This document shows positions 26,180 through 36,323 of a stretch of DNA of 64,000 nt, one piece after another (positions within the stretch are counted from its first letter, which is position 1; the number at the start of each line of letters is the position of its first letter). The notes below the pieces were generated by a model. That model saw nothing but the letters and a program-made list of their open reading frames with translations, was not told the origin of the DNA and searched no databases. The translations under genes and the position numbers were made by a program. The stretch comes from Rhodoligotrophos appendicifer (GTDB lineage Bacteria; Pseudomonadota; Alphaproteobacteria; Rhizobiales; Im1). The DNA is taken from assembly GCF_007474605.1 (NCBI RefSeq), contig NZ_VHKL01000003.1, positions 99,156 through 163,155 of the forward strand, in the 5' to 3' direction.

Positions 26180-27394
26180 TCATTGCACTTCCCGGCCGAC
26201 CCCGCGCCCATGTGATTTCTTCAACCAGAACAGCATCGCCAGCACCACCAGAACCATGGGAAAAATGGCCAGATTGACGGCCGTCCATCCTAAGCTGCTG
26301 AGCAGTTTTCCAGACGAGAGCGAGGCAATGGCGACGGTAGTGAACACGGCGAAGTCGTTGACCGCCTGCACCTTGTTCTTTTCCTCCGAGCGATAGCAGT
26401 CGGTCACCATGGTGGTGGCGCCGACAAAACCGAAATTCCAGCCGACCCCCAGGAGAATCAGTCCCACGGTGAAATGTCCCATGCCGATTCCGCTCACGCC
26501 GGTGGTGGCCGCAGCCGTGAGCAGCAGCATGCCGGCGGTCATCACACGCGGTGCGCCGAAGCGGTTGATCAGATGGCCGGTGAAGAAACTTGGCACATAC
26601 ATCGCCAGTACATGCCATTGGATGACAAAGGCGGCAGCGTTGAAGCTAAGGCCGCATCCGACCATGGCGATAGGGGTAGAAGTCATGACGAAGTTCATCA
26701 TGCCGTAACTCATCATACCGGCGACGATTGCCGCGATCAGCCGCGGCTGCCTGAGCAAGGTGCTCAGGGGACGGCCGCTTCCCATGCTGTGGCTCGTCTT
26801 CACGTGCGGAATGTTGATGAGGCTTAGAATTCCCATGGCGAGGATGGTGAGCCCGGCACTGGCCACGAAGCAGCCGGCAAACAGCACGGGCGCAAACAGG
26901 TCCCGCGTTGCCATCACCAGGAACGGCCCGATAAAGGCGGAGGCGACCCCGCCGATCATCACCCACGAGATGGCCTTGGCCTTGAATGATTCGCGCGCCG
27001 TATCGACGACCGCGAAGCGATAGTACTGACCGAAGGCTTGGTAGCTTCCACAGAGCAGAGTCGCGATGCAGAACATCTCGAAGCTCTGCACCAGGATCGC
27101 ATAGGCCGCGAGCAGAGCACCACCCAGGCCGATCAGCGCCCCGAGCAGGAACCCCGGCCGTCGTCCTATTTTGCCCATGAGCAGCGACGCCGGGACGGTG
27201 CTCAGCGCCGTTCCGATGACGAATGTCGAAGCCGGCAGTGTGGCAAGGCCCTGATCGCTTGCAAGCATGCTGCCGACAAGGCCCGCATTGGTGATAAGGA
27301 TGACAGTGCTGGACGAATAGAGCGCCTGCGCCACCGCCAGGAGGAACGCGTTTCGCCGCGCGGCGGCATCGGTGGTTGGCTGTACGGAATTCAT
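26180..27394 (-). CDS. MFS transporter, 12 membrane segments
   Basis: 404 residues. Typical MFS features include MGKIGRRPGFLLGALIG in loop 2-3 (the GxxxDRxGRR-like motif) and INRFGAPRVMTAGML in loop 8-9. The substrate is not evident; an export role is as likely as import. It follows thiL by 60 bp in the same direction and is separated from hppA by the palindrome-bearing spacer. Confidence 0.82.
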   Translation of the reverse strand: MNSVQPTTDAAARRNAFLLAVAQALYSSSTVILITNAGLVGSMLASDQGLATLPASTFVIGTALSTVPASLLMGKIGRRPGFLLGALIGLGGALLAAYAILVQSFEMFCIATLLCGSYQAFGQYYRFAVVDTARESFKAKAISWVMIGGVASAFIGPFLVMATRDLFAPVLFAGCFVASAGLTILAMGILSLINIPHVKTSHSMGSGRPLSTLLRQPRLIAAIVAGMMSYGMMNFVMTSTPIAMVGCGLSFNAAAFVIQWHVLAMYVPSFFTGHLINRFGAPRVMTAGMLLLTAAATTGVSGIGMGHFTVGLILLGVGWNFGFVGATTMVTDCYRSEEKNKVQAVNDFAVFTTVAIASLSSGKLLSSLGWTAVNLAIFPMVLVVLAMLFWLKKSHGRGVGREVQ

Positions 27395-27454
27395 CGGCCG
27401 GACACTAATCCTAGCGATATCCGCAGGGAAGCAAGAAGCGACGTCTCGCCGCCT

Positions 27455-28429
27455 CTATTTGAAGTGGCTGTAGGAGCCCTGCGCAAAATGCAGCACTTCG
27501 CCCTGGGCGCCGATGAGTTGCGGTGGTGTTGTCCCGGGGACCAAGTCGCCGATGGCCGTGACCTTGACACCGGCGTTGTCAGCCGCGGCCTCGAAATGAT
27601 CAGCATCCTCCGGCGGAACGCTGCACAGGATCTCGTAGTCGTCGCCCCCCGTGAGACAGGTCTCCAACAGGCCCGGAGTCTTGCTAATGAGCCGGGTGGC
27701 CGTTTGGCCGAGGGGGATCCGCTGGGCATCGATCCGTGCAGTGAGACCGGATGCCCAGCACAGCAGACCGAGATCTCCCACCAGCCCATCTGAAACGTCC
27801 ATCGCCGCGTGAGCGTGTGCTAACAGTGCAGGCACAAGATCGACCCTTGGCTCCGGCAACCAGTAGCGTCGCCGCAGATCATCGTCATCCGTCTCGATCC
27901 GGCCCTGGAGAGCGGCAAGTCCGAGGGCGCTGTCGCCGATGGTGCCGGAGACATAGACGATGTCGCCTGCCCTTCCCCCGCCGCGGCGCAGAATGCGGCC
28001 CTGGGGCACGTCACCGAAGGCGGTGACGGTCAACGTTAGCGGCCCCGGTGTCGCCACCGTGTCGCCGCCCATCAGCGTGCATCCGAATCGCGACTGATCC
28101 TCGGCCAGTCCGTCAGCAAAGCGCTGAATCCACGCTTCATCCTGGTCTTCGCTGAGAGCGATCGCCAGTACATAGCCGCGAGCTTTCGCCCCTTTCGCCG
28201 CGAGATCCGAAAGATTGACCCTGAGCGCCTTCTTGGCGACCAGTAAGGGATCGTCTGTCGACAGGAAATGCACGTCTGCCACTAGGCTGTCGACGGTGAT
28301 GACCACGTCCATGCCTGGTTTCGGGGCATAGGATGCGGCGTCATCCTTGAGACCCGCCGCTCCGTCATCGCCCTCAGCCAGCGGAGCAAACACTCTCTGG
28401 ATGAGCGCCTGCTCCCGCGACAGGGTCAT
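27455..28429 (-). CDS. thiL: Thiamine-monophosphate kinase
   Basis: About 324 residues from ATG 28429 (GAGG five bases before); the frame is open upstream through nusB but MTLSREQALIQRVFAPLAEGDDGAAGLKDDAA is the normal ThiL start. DDAA, VITVDSLVADVHFL and LMGGDTVATPGPLTLTVTAFG are the AIR-synthase-like ATP and Mg sites. It makes thiamine diphosphate from thiamine monophosphate. It ends the rib-nusB operon. Confidence 0.94.
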   Translation of the reverse strand: MTLSREQALIQRVFAPLAEGDDGAAGLKDDAASYAPKPGMDVVITVDSLVADVHFLSTDDPLLVAKKALRVNLSDLAAKGAKARGYVLAIALSEDQDEAWIQRFADGLAEDQSRFGCTLMGGDTVATPGPLTLTVTAFGDVPQGRILRRGGGRAGDIVYVSGTIGDSALGLAALQGRIETDDDDLRRRYWLPEPRVDLVPALLAHAHAAMDVSDGLVGDLGLLCWASGLTARIDAQRIPLGQTATRLISKTPGLLETCLTGGDDYEILCSVPPEDADHFEAAADNAGVKVTAIGDLVPGTTPPQLIGAQGEVLHFAQGSYSHFK

Positions 28430-28475
28430 GGGCGCCTCGCGACCCGCGTCGTCTCCACCGGTCCGTTGCCCCGGC

Positions 28476-28961
28476 TCATCCGAATTCTTTCTCCCGAGCG
28501 CTGCGGCCAAGCCGATCCAGCACCCCGTTGACGAGACGGGGTTCGTCGGTGCCGAAGAAGGCGTGCGTGACCTGGACATATTCGTTGATCACGACCCGCA
28601 CCGGCACGTCGCGCCGCGATGTCAGCTCGTAGGCGGCGGCGCGCAATATGGCGCGCAAGGTGGCGTCGAGCCGATTGAGCGCCCATCCCTCCGCGAGCAC
28701 CGCATTGATCATGGGATCAATTGTCAACTGTTCACGAAGCACTCCGGTCACCAAGTCGCGGAGAAATGGAAAATCCGCCTCGCCGCATTGCCCGCCTTCG
28801 AAATCCTCCCCCAGTCGCGTGGAGCCGAACTCGGCCAGCACATCGGCGAGTTCGGAATGGGCCACGTCCATCTGATAGAGAGCCTGTACCGCCCCCAACC
28901 GTGCTGCCGTACGCGGCATCAAGGTCTTGTCGCGGGTCGTTTGTGCCGGTTCGCTCATCAT
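28476..28961 (-). CDS. nusB: Transcription antitermination factor NusB
   Basis: 161 residues with ARLGAVQALYQMDVA near the start and DATLRAILRAAAYELTSRRDVPVRVVINEYVQVTHAFFGTDEPRLVNGVLDRL at the end, the NusB fold and RNA/S10-binding region. It acts with NusE on boxA RNA in ribosomal operons. It starts one base after ribH ends. Confidence 0.95.
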   Translation of the reverse strand: MMSEPAQTTRDKTLMPRTAARLGAVQALYQMDVAHSELADVLAEFGSTRLGEDFEGGQCGEADFPFLRDLVTGVLREQLTIDPMINAVLAEGWALNRLDATLRAILRAAAYELTSRRDVPVRVVINEYVQVTHAFFGTDEPRLVNGVLDRLGRSAREKEFG

Positions 28962-28962
28962 T

Positions 28963-29409
28963 CTAACCTTGCAGCTCGGCCCTCAGCCGCGCCATGTGGA
29001 TCGCAGCCATCGCGGCCGCGCCTCCCTTGTTCAACTCGCCCACGCGCGCCCGGGCCCAGGCTTGCTCGTCGTCTTCCACGGTCAGGATGCCATTGGCGAT
29101 GGCCAGCCCCCGATTGACCGAGAGATCCATCAGCGCCCGCGCCGATTCATTGGCGACGATGTCAAAATGATGGGTTTCCCCGCGGATTACGCAGCCCAGC
29201 GCGACATAGCCGTCAAAGGCCTGCCGCCGTCCGTTCTCTACATAAGCGATGATGGCTGGAATTTCGAGCGCTCCCGGGACGGTGACGAGCTCATATTCGC
29301 CCCCCTCTGCCTCGATGGCGGCGACAGCGCCGCGCACCATCTCGTCTAGCAACTCATCGTAAAAGCGCGCCTCGATGATCAGAATGCGCGGAAAGGCCAT
29401 GGGAAACAT
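28963..29409 (-). CDS. ribH: 6,7-dimethyl-8-ribityllumazine synthase
   Basis: 148 residues with [17 protein letters not shown] and [31 protein letters not shown], the conserved active-site region including the histidine pair. It joins 5-amino-6-ribitylaminouracil with dihydroxybutanone phosphate. The true start may be the ATG at 29400 ([13 protein letters not shown]). Confidence 0.95.
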   Translation of the reverse strand: MFPMAFPRILIIEARFYDELLDEMVRGAVAAIEAEGGEYELVTVPGALEIPAIIAYVENGRRQAFDGYVALGCVIRGETHHFDIVANESARALMDLSVNRGLAIANGILTVEDDEQAWARARVGELNKGGAAAMAAIHMARLRAELQG

Positions 29410-29433
29410 CCGTCGGGTTGCGCGGCCTGGGAT

Positions 29434-30036
29434 CTAGGCCGTCTCGTTAAGGCGGGCCACATAGCGCGCCATGGTATCGATCTCAATATTCACTTTATCG
29501 CCGGCGGTGATCTGTCCCCAGGTGGTGACCTCTTGCGTATGGGGGATGATATTGACGCCGAACAGGGACCCGTCGACCTCGTTCACCGTCAGCGAAGTTC
29601 CATCCAGGCAAACGGATCCCTTTGGAGCGATGAAGCGCGCTAGAGCGTCGGGTGCGCGGAACCGGAAGCGCATGGACCCGCCCTCGGGTTCACGTCCGAC
29701 CACCGCAGCCATGCCGTCCGCATGGCCCGTGACGAGATGACCTCCCAGCTCGTCACCTATCCGCAGCGCGCGTTCCAGGTTGATCCGCGTGCCGATGCGC
29801 CATTGGCCCAGCGTCGTCACATCCAGCGTCTCCTTGGACGCCTGCACGACGAAATAGCTGCGGTCCATCTGATAGGGACCGGTTTCGATCACCGTGAGGC
29901 AAACGCCCGAGCAGGCGATCGAGGCTCCTAGCGCGATGGTGGCGGGGTCATAATGACAGGCGATGGTCAGGCGCCGGTCGCCCGCATCCTCTTGAGCGAC
30001 CAATTCGCCGATATCGCTTACGATGCCTGTGAACAT
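29434..30036 (-). CDS. ribE: Riboflavin synthase, alpha chain
   Basis: 200 residues starting MFTGIVSDIGEL, with two tandem lumazine-binding domains (SIACSGVCLTVIE in the first, VCLDGTSLTVNEV in the second) and the internal GHADGMAAVVG. It dismutates two lumazine molecules to riboflavin. It is placed between ribD and ribH. Confidence 0.95.
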   Translation of the reverse strand: MFTGIVSDIGELVAQEDAGDRRLTIACHYDPATIALGASIACSGVCLTVIETGPYQMDRSYFVVQASKETLDVTTLGQWRIGTRINLERALRIGDELGGHLVTGHADGMAAVVGREPEGGSMRFRFRAPDALARFIAPKGSVCLDGTSLTVNEVDGSLFGVNIIPHTQEVTTWGQITAGDKVNIEIDTMARYVARLNETA

Positions 30037-30063
30037 GGGATGCCTTCAAACGAGCCGATGGTG

Positions 30064-31230
30064 TTAGCCGGATGTCGCGGCCGCCCTCACATAAACCGTC
30101 AGCCGGTCTTCACCAAACCATTCTTCCTCGTTAAGCGCGAAGCGCGCAGACTCGGTAATGCTTTTGATGGGTGTCCCGCCCAGCGCATCGACGGCCTCGT
30201 CCCCCAGTTCCTTCCGGGAGGTGAACAGGGCCACCTCATCCACCAGATCGGCGGCAAGCAGGCCGGCTGCGATCTGCGCGCCGCCTTCCACCATCACCCG
30301 GCCCACGCCACGGTCGCCAAGCGTCGCCAGAGCTCGTCCGAGATCGACTCTTCGCCCCTTGCCTTCGCCGCAAACCAGGATCTCGACACCTGCCGAAAGC
30401 AGCGTCTCGGCCTCCCAATTGTCGGGCTCGCGCGCGCTGAGAATCCACACGGGAGTTTTGCGTGCTGTGGTGGCCAGCACCGATCTGGGCGGAATAAGTC
30501 CTTCGGAGGCCACCACCGCCCGGATGGGTGACCGATCGCCCAGTCCTGGCAGACGACAGGTGAGCGCCGGATTGTCGATGAGGATCGTGTTGCGACCGAC
30601 GAGGATAACGTCGGATTCGGCGCGCATCAGGTGGCTGCGCGCCCGTGCTGCCTCGCCGGTGATCGTGGTGGAAACCCCAGGCTGAGCCGCAATTTTTCCG
30701 TCCGCCGAGACGGCGAGTTTGAGAATCATGTGGGGCCGCCCCAGTGTCATGCGGGTGAGGAATCCGACCATGTCCTGGCGCGCCTCAGCCGCCATCACCC
30801 CGGTGACGACCGAAATGCCCGCCTCCTGCAGCATGGCATGCCCCCGTCCCGAGACCCGCGGGTCGGGATCGACACAGGTTGTGACGACGCGAGCAACTCC
30901 CGCCTCTGCCAGTCCTTTTGCGCAGGGCGGTGTCTTGCCGTAATGGGCACAGGGCTCCAGGGTCACATAGGCCGTAGCGCCTCGCGCCTTCTCGCCGGCA
31001 TGTTCCAGAGCGACCTGCTCGGCATGGGGGCGCCCACCGCGCCCGGTCCAGCCCACAGCGATGATCTGTGGCGGCGTAAAGCTTTCGTCCACGATCAGGC
31101 AACCGACCGCTGGATTGGGACCGGTATTGCCGATGTTGCGACGACCCAGGCGCAGGGCCAAAGTCATGAAATGAGCGTCATAGGGACGAATCTCGGTCAT
31201 GGGCGAGCTTCCAGCAGGCTTTCGGCTCAT
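30064..31230 (-). CDS. ribD: Bifunctional diaminohydroxyphosphoribosylaminopyrimidine deaminase / 5-amino-6-(5-phosphoribosylamino)uracil reductase
   Basis: 388 residues. The N-terminal deaminase carries HAEQVAL and [19 protein letters not shown], giving the zinc ligands. The C-terminal reductase domain begins at [21 protein letters not shown] and contains [14 protein letters not shown]. The ATG at 31230 overlaps the nrdR stop as ATGA; a second candidate start is ATG 31200 ([12 protein letters not shown]), which matches many homologues better. Confidence 0.94.
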   Translation of the reverse strand: MSRKPAGSSPMTEIRPYDAHFMTLALRLGRRNIGNTGPNPAVGCLIVDESFTPPQIIAVGWTGRGGRPHAEQVALEHAGEKARGATAYVTLEPCAHYGKTPPCAKGLAEAGVARVVTTCVDPDPRVSGRGHAMLQEAGISVVTGVMAAEARQDMVGFLTRMTLGRPHMILKLAVSADGKIAAQPGVSTTITGEAARARSHLMRAESDVILVGRNTILIDNPALTCRLPGLGDRSPIRAVVASEGLIPPRSVLATTARKTPVWILSAREPDNWEAETLLSAGVEILVCGEGKGRRVDLGRALATLGDRGVGRVMVEGGAQIAAGLLAADLVDEVALFTSRKELGDEAVDALGGTPIKSITESARFALNEEEWFGEDRLTVYVRAAATSG

Positions 31231-31709
31231 TCCCGGTTCTCGTCGACCGGCCGCTCCCCATCCCCGGACAATTCCCCGAGCAGCTCCTCGAAATCCTTGG
31301 CCTCGCGGAAGTTCTTATAGACCGAGGCGAAGCGGACATAGGCGACGTCGTCAAGCGCCTTCAGCGCCTCCATGACGAGCTTGCCGACCGTTTCGGAGCG
31401 AACCTCGTTTTCACCGAGGCTCTCGAGGCGGCGCACGATGCCGCTGGTCATGCGTTCGACCCGATCTGGGTCGACCGGCCTTTTCCTGAGGGCGATCTGC
31501 AGCGATCGAACCAGCTTGTCCCGCTCGAACGGCACCCGTCGGCCCGAACGCTTCAGCACCATGAGCTCGCGCAGCTGCACCCGCTCGAACGTCGTAAAGC
31601 GCCCCCCGCAATCGGGACACGATCTGCGTCTTCGGATGGCCGAATTGTCCTCGGTCGGGCGCGAATCCTTCACTTGCGTGTCGGTGTTCCCGCAATAGGG
31701 ACAGCGCAT
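31227..31709 (-). CDS. nrdR: Transcriptional repressor NrdR
   Basis: 160 residues. The zinc ribbon has cysteines 3, 6, 31 and 34 (MRCPYC and CPDC), followed by an ATP-cone domain from [19 protein letters not shown]. It represses ribonucleotide reductase operons when dATP is bound. It begins 26 bp behind glyA and is coupled to ribD by a 4-bp overlap. Confidence 0.96.
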   Translation of the reverse strand: MRCPYCGNTDTQVKDSRPTEDNSAIRRRRSCPDCGGRFTTFERVQLRELMVLKRSGRRVPFERDKLVRSLQIALRKRPVDPDRVERMTSGIVRRLESLGENEVRSETVGKLVMEALKALDDVAYVRFASVYKNFREAKDFEELLGELSGDGERPVDENRE

Positions 31710-31735
31710 CCCTTCCCGCCTTTCCGCTGATCGTG

Positions 31736-33043
31736 TCAGCTATAGATCGGAAACCGACCGGTGAGTTCGAGGACCTTTTGCTTCACTGCGGCCTCAACCT
31801 GCCCGTTCCCCTGCTCGCCATTGCGCACGAGCCCGTCGAGCACTTCCACGATCATCTCACCCACATGGCGAAATTCTGCAACCCCGAAACCGCGCGTCGT
31901 GCAGGCGGGCGTCCCCAGGCGGATGCCGGAGGTGATGGTGGGCTTCTCTGGATCGAAGGGCACGCCGTTCTTGTTGCAGGTGATGTTGGCTCGACCCAGG
32001 GCCGCCTCGGCATCCTTGCCCGTGAGCTTCTTCGGCCGCAGGTCCACGAGCATGAGATGCGTGTCCGTACCGCCCGAGACGATGTCGAATCCCGCCTCGG
32101 CGATCACCGCGGCGAGAGCCTTGGCATTGTCGGCGACGGCTTGGATATAGTCTTTATAGTCCGGCCGCAGCGCTTCGCCGAAGGCCACGGCCTTGGCGGC
32201 GATCACATGCATCAAAGGTCCGCCTTGGAGGCCAGGAAACACCGCGGAATTGATTTTCTTCGCCAGGCCCTCGTCATTGGTCAACACCATACCGCCGCGC
32301 GGTCCGCGCAACGTCTTGTGTGTCGTCGTCGTCGCGACATGGGCATGGGGGAAAGGGCTCGGATGGATGCCGGCCGCGACGAGACCCGCGAAATGGGCCA
32401 TGTCGACCATGAAGTATGCGCCAACCATGTCGGCGATTTCGCGAAAGCGCTTGAAGTCGATGATCCGGGGATAGGCCGAGCCTCCCGTGATGATGAGCTT
32501 CGGCTTGTGCTCACGCGCAAGCCTTTCGACCTCCTCGAAATCGATCTGATGCGTATCTTGGCGCACGCCATACTGGACGGCGTTGAACCACTTGCCAGAC
32601 TGGTTCGGCGCCGCGCCATGGGTCAGGTGTCCACCCGCCGCCAGGCTCAAGCCCAGAAAAGTGTCGCCCGGCTGCAGCAGAGAGAAGAATACTGTTTGGT
32701 TCGCCTGTGCTCCCGAATGCGGCTGCACATTGGCGAAGCCGCAGCCGAACAGCTCCTTGGCGCGCTCGATCGCCAGGGTCTCGGCGACATCCACATACTG
32801 ACAGCCGCCATAATACCGCCGGCCCGGATAGCCTTCCGCATATTTATTGGTGAGCACGGAGCCCTGAGCCTCGAGCACAGCCTTGGAGACGATGTTCTCC
32901 GAAGCGATGAGTTCGATCTCATGCTGCTGGCGACTGAGCTCCTGAGAGATCGCTGCAGCGATCTCTGGATCCTGCTCGGCGACGCTCCCATGAAAAAAAG
33001 CCTCTTCGACGGCGCGGGCTTCGCGACGGGCTGAACTGGACAT
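31736..33043 (-). CDS. glyA: Serine hydroxymethyltransferase
   Basis: 435 residues. The PLP lysine is in [14 protein letters not shown], and other signatures are [26 protein letters not shown] and [14 protein letters not shown]. It interconverts serine and glycine with tetrahydrofolate. AGGA lies ten bases before the ATG. A 185-bp spacer without a gene separates it from hemA. Confidence 0.97.
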   Translation of the reverse strand: MSSSARREARAVEEAFFHGSVAEQDPEIAAAISQELSRQQHEIELIASENIVSKAVLEAQGSVLTNKYAEGYPGRRYYGGCQYVDVAETLAIERAKELFGCGFANVQPHSGAQANQTVFFSLLQPGDTFLGLSLAAGGHLTHGAAPNQSGKWFNAVQYGVRQDTHQIDFEEVERLAREHKPKLIITGGSAYPRIIDFKRFREIADMVGAYFMVDMAHFAGLVAAGIHPSPFPHAHVATTTTHKTLRGPRGGMVLTNDEGLAKKINSAVFPGLQGGPLMHVIAAKAVAFGEALRPDYKDYIQAVADNAKALAAVIAEAGFDIVSGGTDTHLMLVDLRPKKLTGKDAEAALGRANITCNKNGVPFDPEKPTITSGIRLGTPACTTRGFGVAEFRHVGEMIVEVLDGLVRNGEQGNGQVEAAVKQKVLELTGRFPIYS

Positions 33044-33228
33044 GGGCCGAATTTCCTATGGTCTGCAGGATGGAAACTGTGGATCGCCACTTAGCACAGG
33101 ACGCCCCGGCGTCAAAGCCATGCTGCTCAACCGGGGCCCCTCGGGTCACCTTCCCGGAGAGGCTGCTGCAGAAAGCGCGAGGGGCGCAGATGCACAGCCT
33201 ACCAGGTCATCCGCCGGGCGGTGCCGCC

Positions 33229-34443
33229 TCAGGCGGCGCGGTCGAGAGCCAACCGCTGCCAGAGCATGTCGATAGCTACGACCACTGCGGCGATGTCTTC
33301 GTCCTTATGCAGGGGCGAGGGCGTCAGGCGGAGCCGTTCCGTGCCCCGCGGTACGGTCGGATAGTTGATCGGTTGCACATAGATCGCAAACTCATCCATC
33401 AACTGGTCGGTCAGTTGCTTGCATCGGGAGGGATCGCCCACCATCACCGGCACGATGTGGCTCGGCGTCTCCATCACCGGTAATCCGCGCTCTCTAAGCG
33501 CTGCCTTGAGCTGCCGAGCGCGCCTTTGATGCTGCCGGCGCTCCTCCTGCGAGCCCTTGAGATGCCGGATGCTCGCTACGGCCCCGGCCGCGAGAACCGG
33601 CGCCAGTGAGGTCGTGAATATGAATCCCGGCGCATGACAACGAATGGCGTCGATGATCTCGGCCGAGGCAGCGATATAGCCGCCCATCAGGCCGAACGCC
33701 TTCGCCAGCGTGCCCTCGAAGATGTCGATCCGATCCAGCAATGCCTCGCGCTCCGCGATCCCGCCGCCCCGCGGCCCGTAAAGGCCGACCGCATGCACTT
33801 CGTCGAGATAGGTCAGCGCCCCATGCTGCTTGGCGACGTCGCAGATCTCAGCGATGGGCGAGATGTCGCCATCCATGGAATAGACGGATTCGAACGCCAC
33901 GATCTTGGGCCGGGACGGGTCGAGAAGTCTCAGGCGTCGGTCCAGATCGGCCACGTCATTATGGCGAAAGATCTGCTTGTCCGATCGCCCCTGGCGGATC
34001 CCTTCGATCATCGAAGCATGATTGAGTTCATCCGACAGGATGACGCAGTTCGGCAGCAGGCGTGCGAGCGTCGACAGTGCAGCCTCATTGGCCATATAGC
34101 CGGAATTGAACAGCAACGCGGCGTCTTTGCCATGCAAATTCGCAAGCTCGGCTTCAAGTTCCACATGGTAGCGCGTGGTGCCGGAGATGTTGCGCGTGCC
34201 GCCTGAGCCGGCTCCGGCGGCATCGATGGCTTCATGCATGGCCCCGATGACTTTCGGATGTTGGCCCATGCCGAGATAGTCATTAGAGCACCAGATGGTG
34301 ACTTCGCGCATCCCGTCCGAACTGTAGCAGTGCGCTTTGGGGAAACGGCCGCGGATGCGCTTGAGGTCCGCGAATTCTCGATAACGACCCTCGCCTTTTA
34401 GACGGGACACTGCGGATGCGAAATGGGCGCTGTAATCGACCAT
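33229..34443 (-). CDS. hemA: 5-aminolevulinate synthase (C4 pathway)
   Basis: About 404 residues from ATG 34443 ([16 protein letters not shown]), the normal alphaproteobacterial start; the frame is open for 22 more codons. Signatures are [49 protein letters not shown] and the PLP lysine in [10 protein letters not shown]. It condenses glycine with succinyl-CoA, the first step of haem synthesis. The presence of the C4 enzyme is itself a sign of an alphaproteobacterium. hemB lies about 8 kb away. Confidence 0.95.
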   Translation of the reverse strand: MVDYSAHFASAVSRLKGEGRYREFADLKRIRGRFPKAHCYSSDGMREVTIWCSNDYLGMGQHPKVIGAMHEAIDAAGAGSGGTRNISGTTRYHVELEAELANLHGKDAALLFNSGYMANEAALSTLARLLPNCVILSDELNHASMIEGIRQGRSDKQIFRHNDVADLDRRLRLLDPSRPKIVAFESVYSMDGDISPIAEICDVAKQHGALTYLDEVHAVGLYGPRGGGIAEREALLDRIDIFEGTLAKAFGLMGGYIAASAEIIDAIRCHAPGFIFTTSLAPVLAAGAVASIRHLKGSQEERRQHQRRARQLKAALRERGLPVMETPSHIVPVMVGDPSRCKQLTDQLMDEFAIYVQPINYPTVPRGTERLRLTPSPLHKDEDIAAVVVAIDMLWQRLALDRAA

Positions 34444-34576
34444 GAGCCTCTCGAGGAGTGGTTCGTTTTGCGGCCGCCCTGGGGCTTTGCCGCGCGATGC
34501 CCCCTGCACCTAGCACAGGCGGCTTGAAGGGTCATGGCCAGTAATGACGCAGATTGGGCACCAGCGTGTGAAAACG

Positions 34577-34611
34577 AAAAAAGGCGACGCCTTGATGACG
34601 TTGCCCTTTTT
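34577..34611. terminator. Probable bidirectional terminator between L,D-transpeptidase gene and hemA
   Basis: A-run, then GGCGACG and CGTTGCC arms (one G-T pair) around a nine-base loop, then T-run. The A and T runs on both sides allow termination in either direction; the gene reading into it is the L,D-transpeptidase gene on the minus strand. Confidence 0.6.
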
Positions 34612-34629
34612 GCTGCTGCTCGCGGCAGA

Positions 34630-36081
34630 TTACTGCGAATATTGATTGATCTGGCGGTTCGACGAGCTTTCGCGGCGCCAGGCGTCGCGCGCACCGCCCA
34701 CCGGCGCCTGACCTGGCGCGGAAACGGCGATCGGTGCCGGCTGTCCATAAGCGGCCGATTGCTGCTGCGGCGGGGCCTCGGCAACCTTGCCCAGGGGCTC
34801 TGGCTGTCCGCTGACAAAGCCGATACCGTCCAGCTGATAGATGTCGGGACGGAAATTGACGTAACCCTCAGGCGTCGCCCACGCGGTCATGTAAACCATG
34901 CGCACGGCTACCGTCTGAGTGAAGTCGACCTTGGTGTTTTCGCCGCTGGCGATCACCTGCTCGATACGCGACCGGCCCCAGCCTGACTCTGGGCGCAACA
35001 GCCATTCGGTCACGATGTGGACTTGGTCGATGCGCACGCAGCCTGAGCTGAAATACCGTTCGTTGGACGAGAACAGGCTCCGCGTCGGTGTATCATGCAT
35101 GTAGACGGCGTATTTGTTCGGGAAATGGATCTTGACCGTCGCCATTGCATTGTCGTCGCCCGGATCCTGACGGAACACGTAGCGCTCGGGATTGAGCGTG
35201 TTCCAGTCGATGCTCATTGGGTCGATTTCCGGGCCCCCCAGGCCGTCATGGATCCGGATCCTCTGCTCAATGAGGAAGCCAGGATCTTTCTGCGCCTTCG
35301 GGATGATGTCCTTCTTGACGATGCTCGCCGGCGCGATCCAGTACGGATTGAAGGTAATGTCGCTCACCCGGCTCAGAACCACCGGGCTCGGCCGGTCGGT
35401 CATGCCGGCAACAACATTATGCACCGAATAGACCATTCCGTTTTCCACGGTTTCGAGCTGCGTGGCCGGAATGTTGATCGTGATGTAGCGATCCGTCAGG
35501 CCCTTTGCATATTCACGCATGCGGGGCAGGTTGGCGCGCATGGTGACGAGACGGCCCTCGACGGGCACATTCAGTGCATTGATGGTCTCCTGGTCGACCA
35601 CGCCCGTCGCCGCCAGCCCATGATTCTTTTGAAAAGTCACGACTGCAGACTGCAGCCCGGCATCGAAGCGATACGGCTCCGCACCACCTTGGGCACTGTA
35701 GCCCTCGATCGCCAGGCGCTGCCGGAGCAAGCCGACGAGTTCGCCTTGCCCGCCCTTGCTCAGCCGCTGCCCGCCGGGGATCATCGGCCATCCGCCGCGC
35801 GATGCAATGATTTCGTAACGCGAGATCGCATCCTGCAGCAATTGTTCACTCATCGAATTCAGCATGGGCGGCAGGTTCATTCCCTGCGCCACATAGGTGA
35901 TGGTCGGCGCAGTCTGCTGAACATTGTTCCAGGAGGAGAAATTCCGTTTGGCCGTGTCCGCTTGCGCCTCCGACGCGGCGCCCATGAGCCCCCCGACCAT
36001 GAAGGCGGACGCTGCGACGACGCTCACGCTCAACAAACCAGATACGGTGAAACGGCGAAGAAAAACGGAAGCTGCCGGCAT
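34630..36081 (-). CDS. ldtP: L,D-transpeptidase (YkuD domain, periplasmic)
   Basis: About 483 residues from ATG 36081 (AGGA six bases before); weaker TTG/GTG starts lie 3-11 codons upstream. A signal peptide (SGLLSVSVVAASAFMVGGLMG) is followed by a peptidoglycan-binding domain near residues 107-170 and the YkuD domain with HDTP (His329) and SSGCVRI (catalytic Cys348). It forms meso-DAP cross-links or attaches proteins to peptidoglycan. The C-terminus is Pro/Gln/Ala-rich. The next gene upstream is an LdtR-like regulator, which in Liberibacter and Sinorhizobium controls a neighbouring L,D-transpeptidase; the symbol is given on that basis. Confidence 0.9.
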   Translation of the reverse strand: MPAASVFLRRFTVSGLLSVSVVAASAFMVGGLMGAASEAQADTAKRNFSSWNNVQQTAPTITYVAQGMNLPPMLNSMSEQLLQDAISRYEIIASRGGWPMIPGGQRLSKGGQGELVGLLRQRLAIEGYSAQGGAEPYRFDAGLQSAVVTFQKNHGLAATGVVDQETINALNVPVEGRLVTMRANLPRMREYAKGLTDRYITINIPATQLETVENGMVYSVHNVVAGMTDRPSPVVLSRVSDITFNPYWIAPASIVKKDIIPKAQKDPGFLIEQRIRIHDGLGGPEIDPMSIDWNTLNPERYVFRQDPGDDNAMATVKIHFPNKYAVYMHDTPTRSLFSSNERYFSSGCVRIDQVHIVTEWLLRPESGWGRSRIEQVIASGENTKVDFTQTVAVRMVYMTAWATPEGYVNFRPDIYQLDGIGFVSGQPEPLGKVAEAPPQQQSAAYGQPAPIAVSAPGQAPVGGARDAWRRESSSNRQINQYSQ

Positions 36082-36159
36082 GATTTGTCCTGAACTATTC
36101 ACAAATTGACGCAACGGCCATCGTGACCGGTCGGCACTTCCGACCTGTATAATCTTAAC

Positions 36160-36188
36160 CTATTATCAGGCATTGACTTCCTGGTCAA
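36160..36188 (-). promoter_or_regulatory. Predicted promoter with operator-like dyad upstream of ldtP
   Basis: On the minus strand TTGACC (-35) is followed after 17 bp by TAATAG (-10). The -35 lies inside a dyad TTGAC-N6-GTCAA at 36173-36188, which would allow a regulator, most simply the MarR-type protein encoded next door, to block or help RNA polymerase. Confidence 0.55.
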
Positions 36189-36208
36189 AAGCGAACCGCA
36201 CCGCACCA

Positions 36209-36235
36209 TAGGAGGTTAAGGTAAATACCCTCCTA
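36209..36235. repeat. Inverted repeat TAGGAGG/CCTCCTA upstream of ldtP
   Basis: Seven-base arms at 36209-36215 and 36229-36235 around 13 bases. The string ATAGGAGG recurs at 36852-36859, just upstream of ldtR. It may be a second regulator site in the 242 bp between ldtR and ldtP; function unproved. Confidence 0.4.
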
Positions 36236-36323
36236 ATCTCCCGCAAGGGACCAGCGTGTCGCGCCCAGGTCATTCATCAAAGCTTCGTGAGGGAGCGGCT
36301 TGGCGCCCCCTCCGAGACAGGTC

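Noticed and set aside
26022-26618. 198-codon minus-strand frame overlapping the MFS gene
   Set aside because: The MFS frame gives 12 clean membrane segments through this region; the other frame does not.
31733-33034. 433-codon open frame antisense to glyA
   Set aside because: Mirror of glyA codon bias; no signal, no motif.
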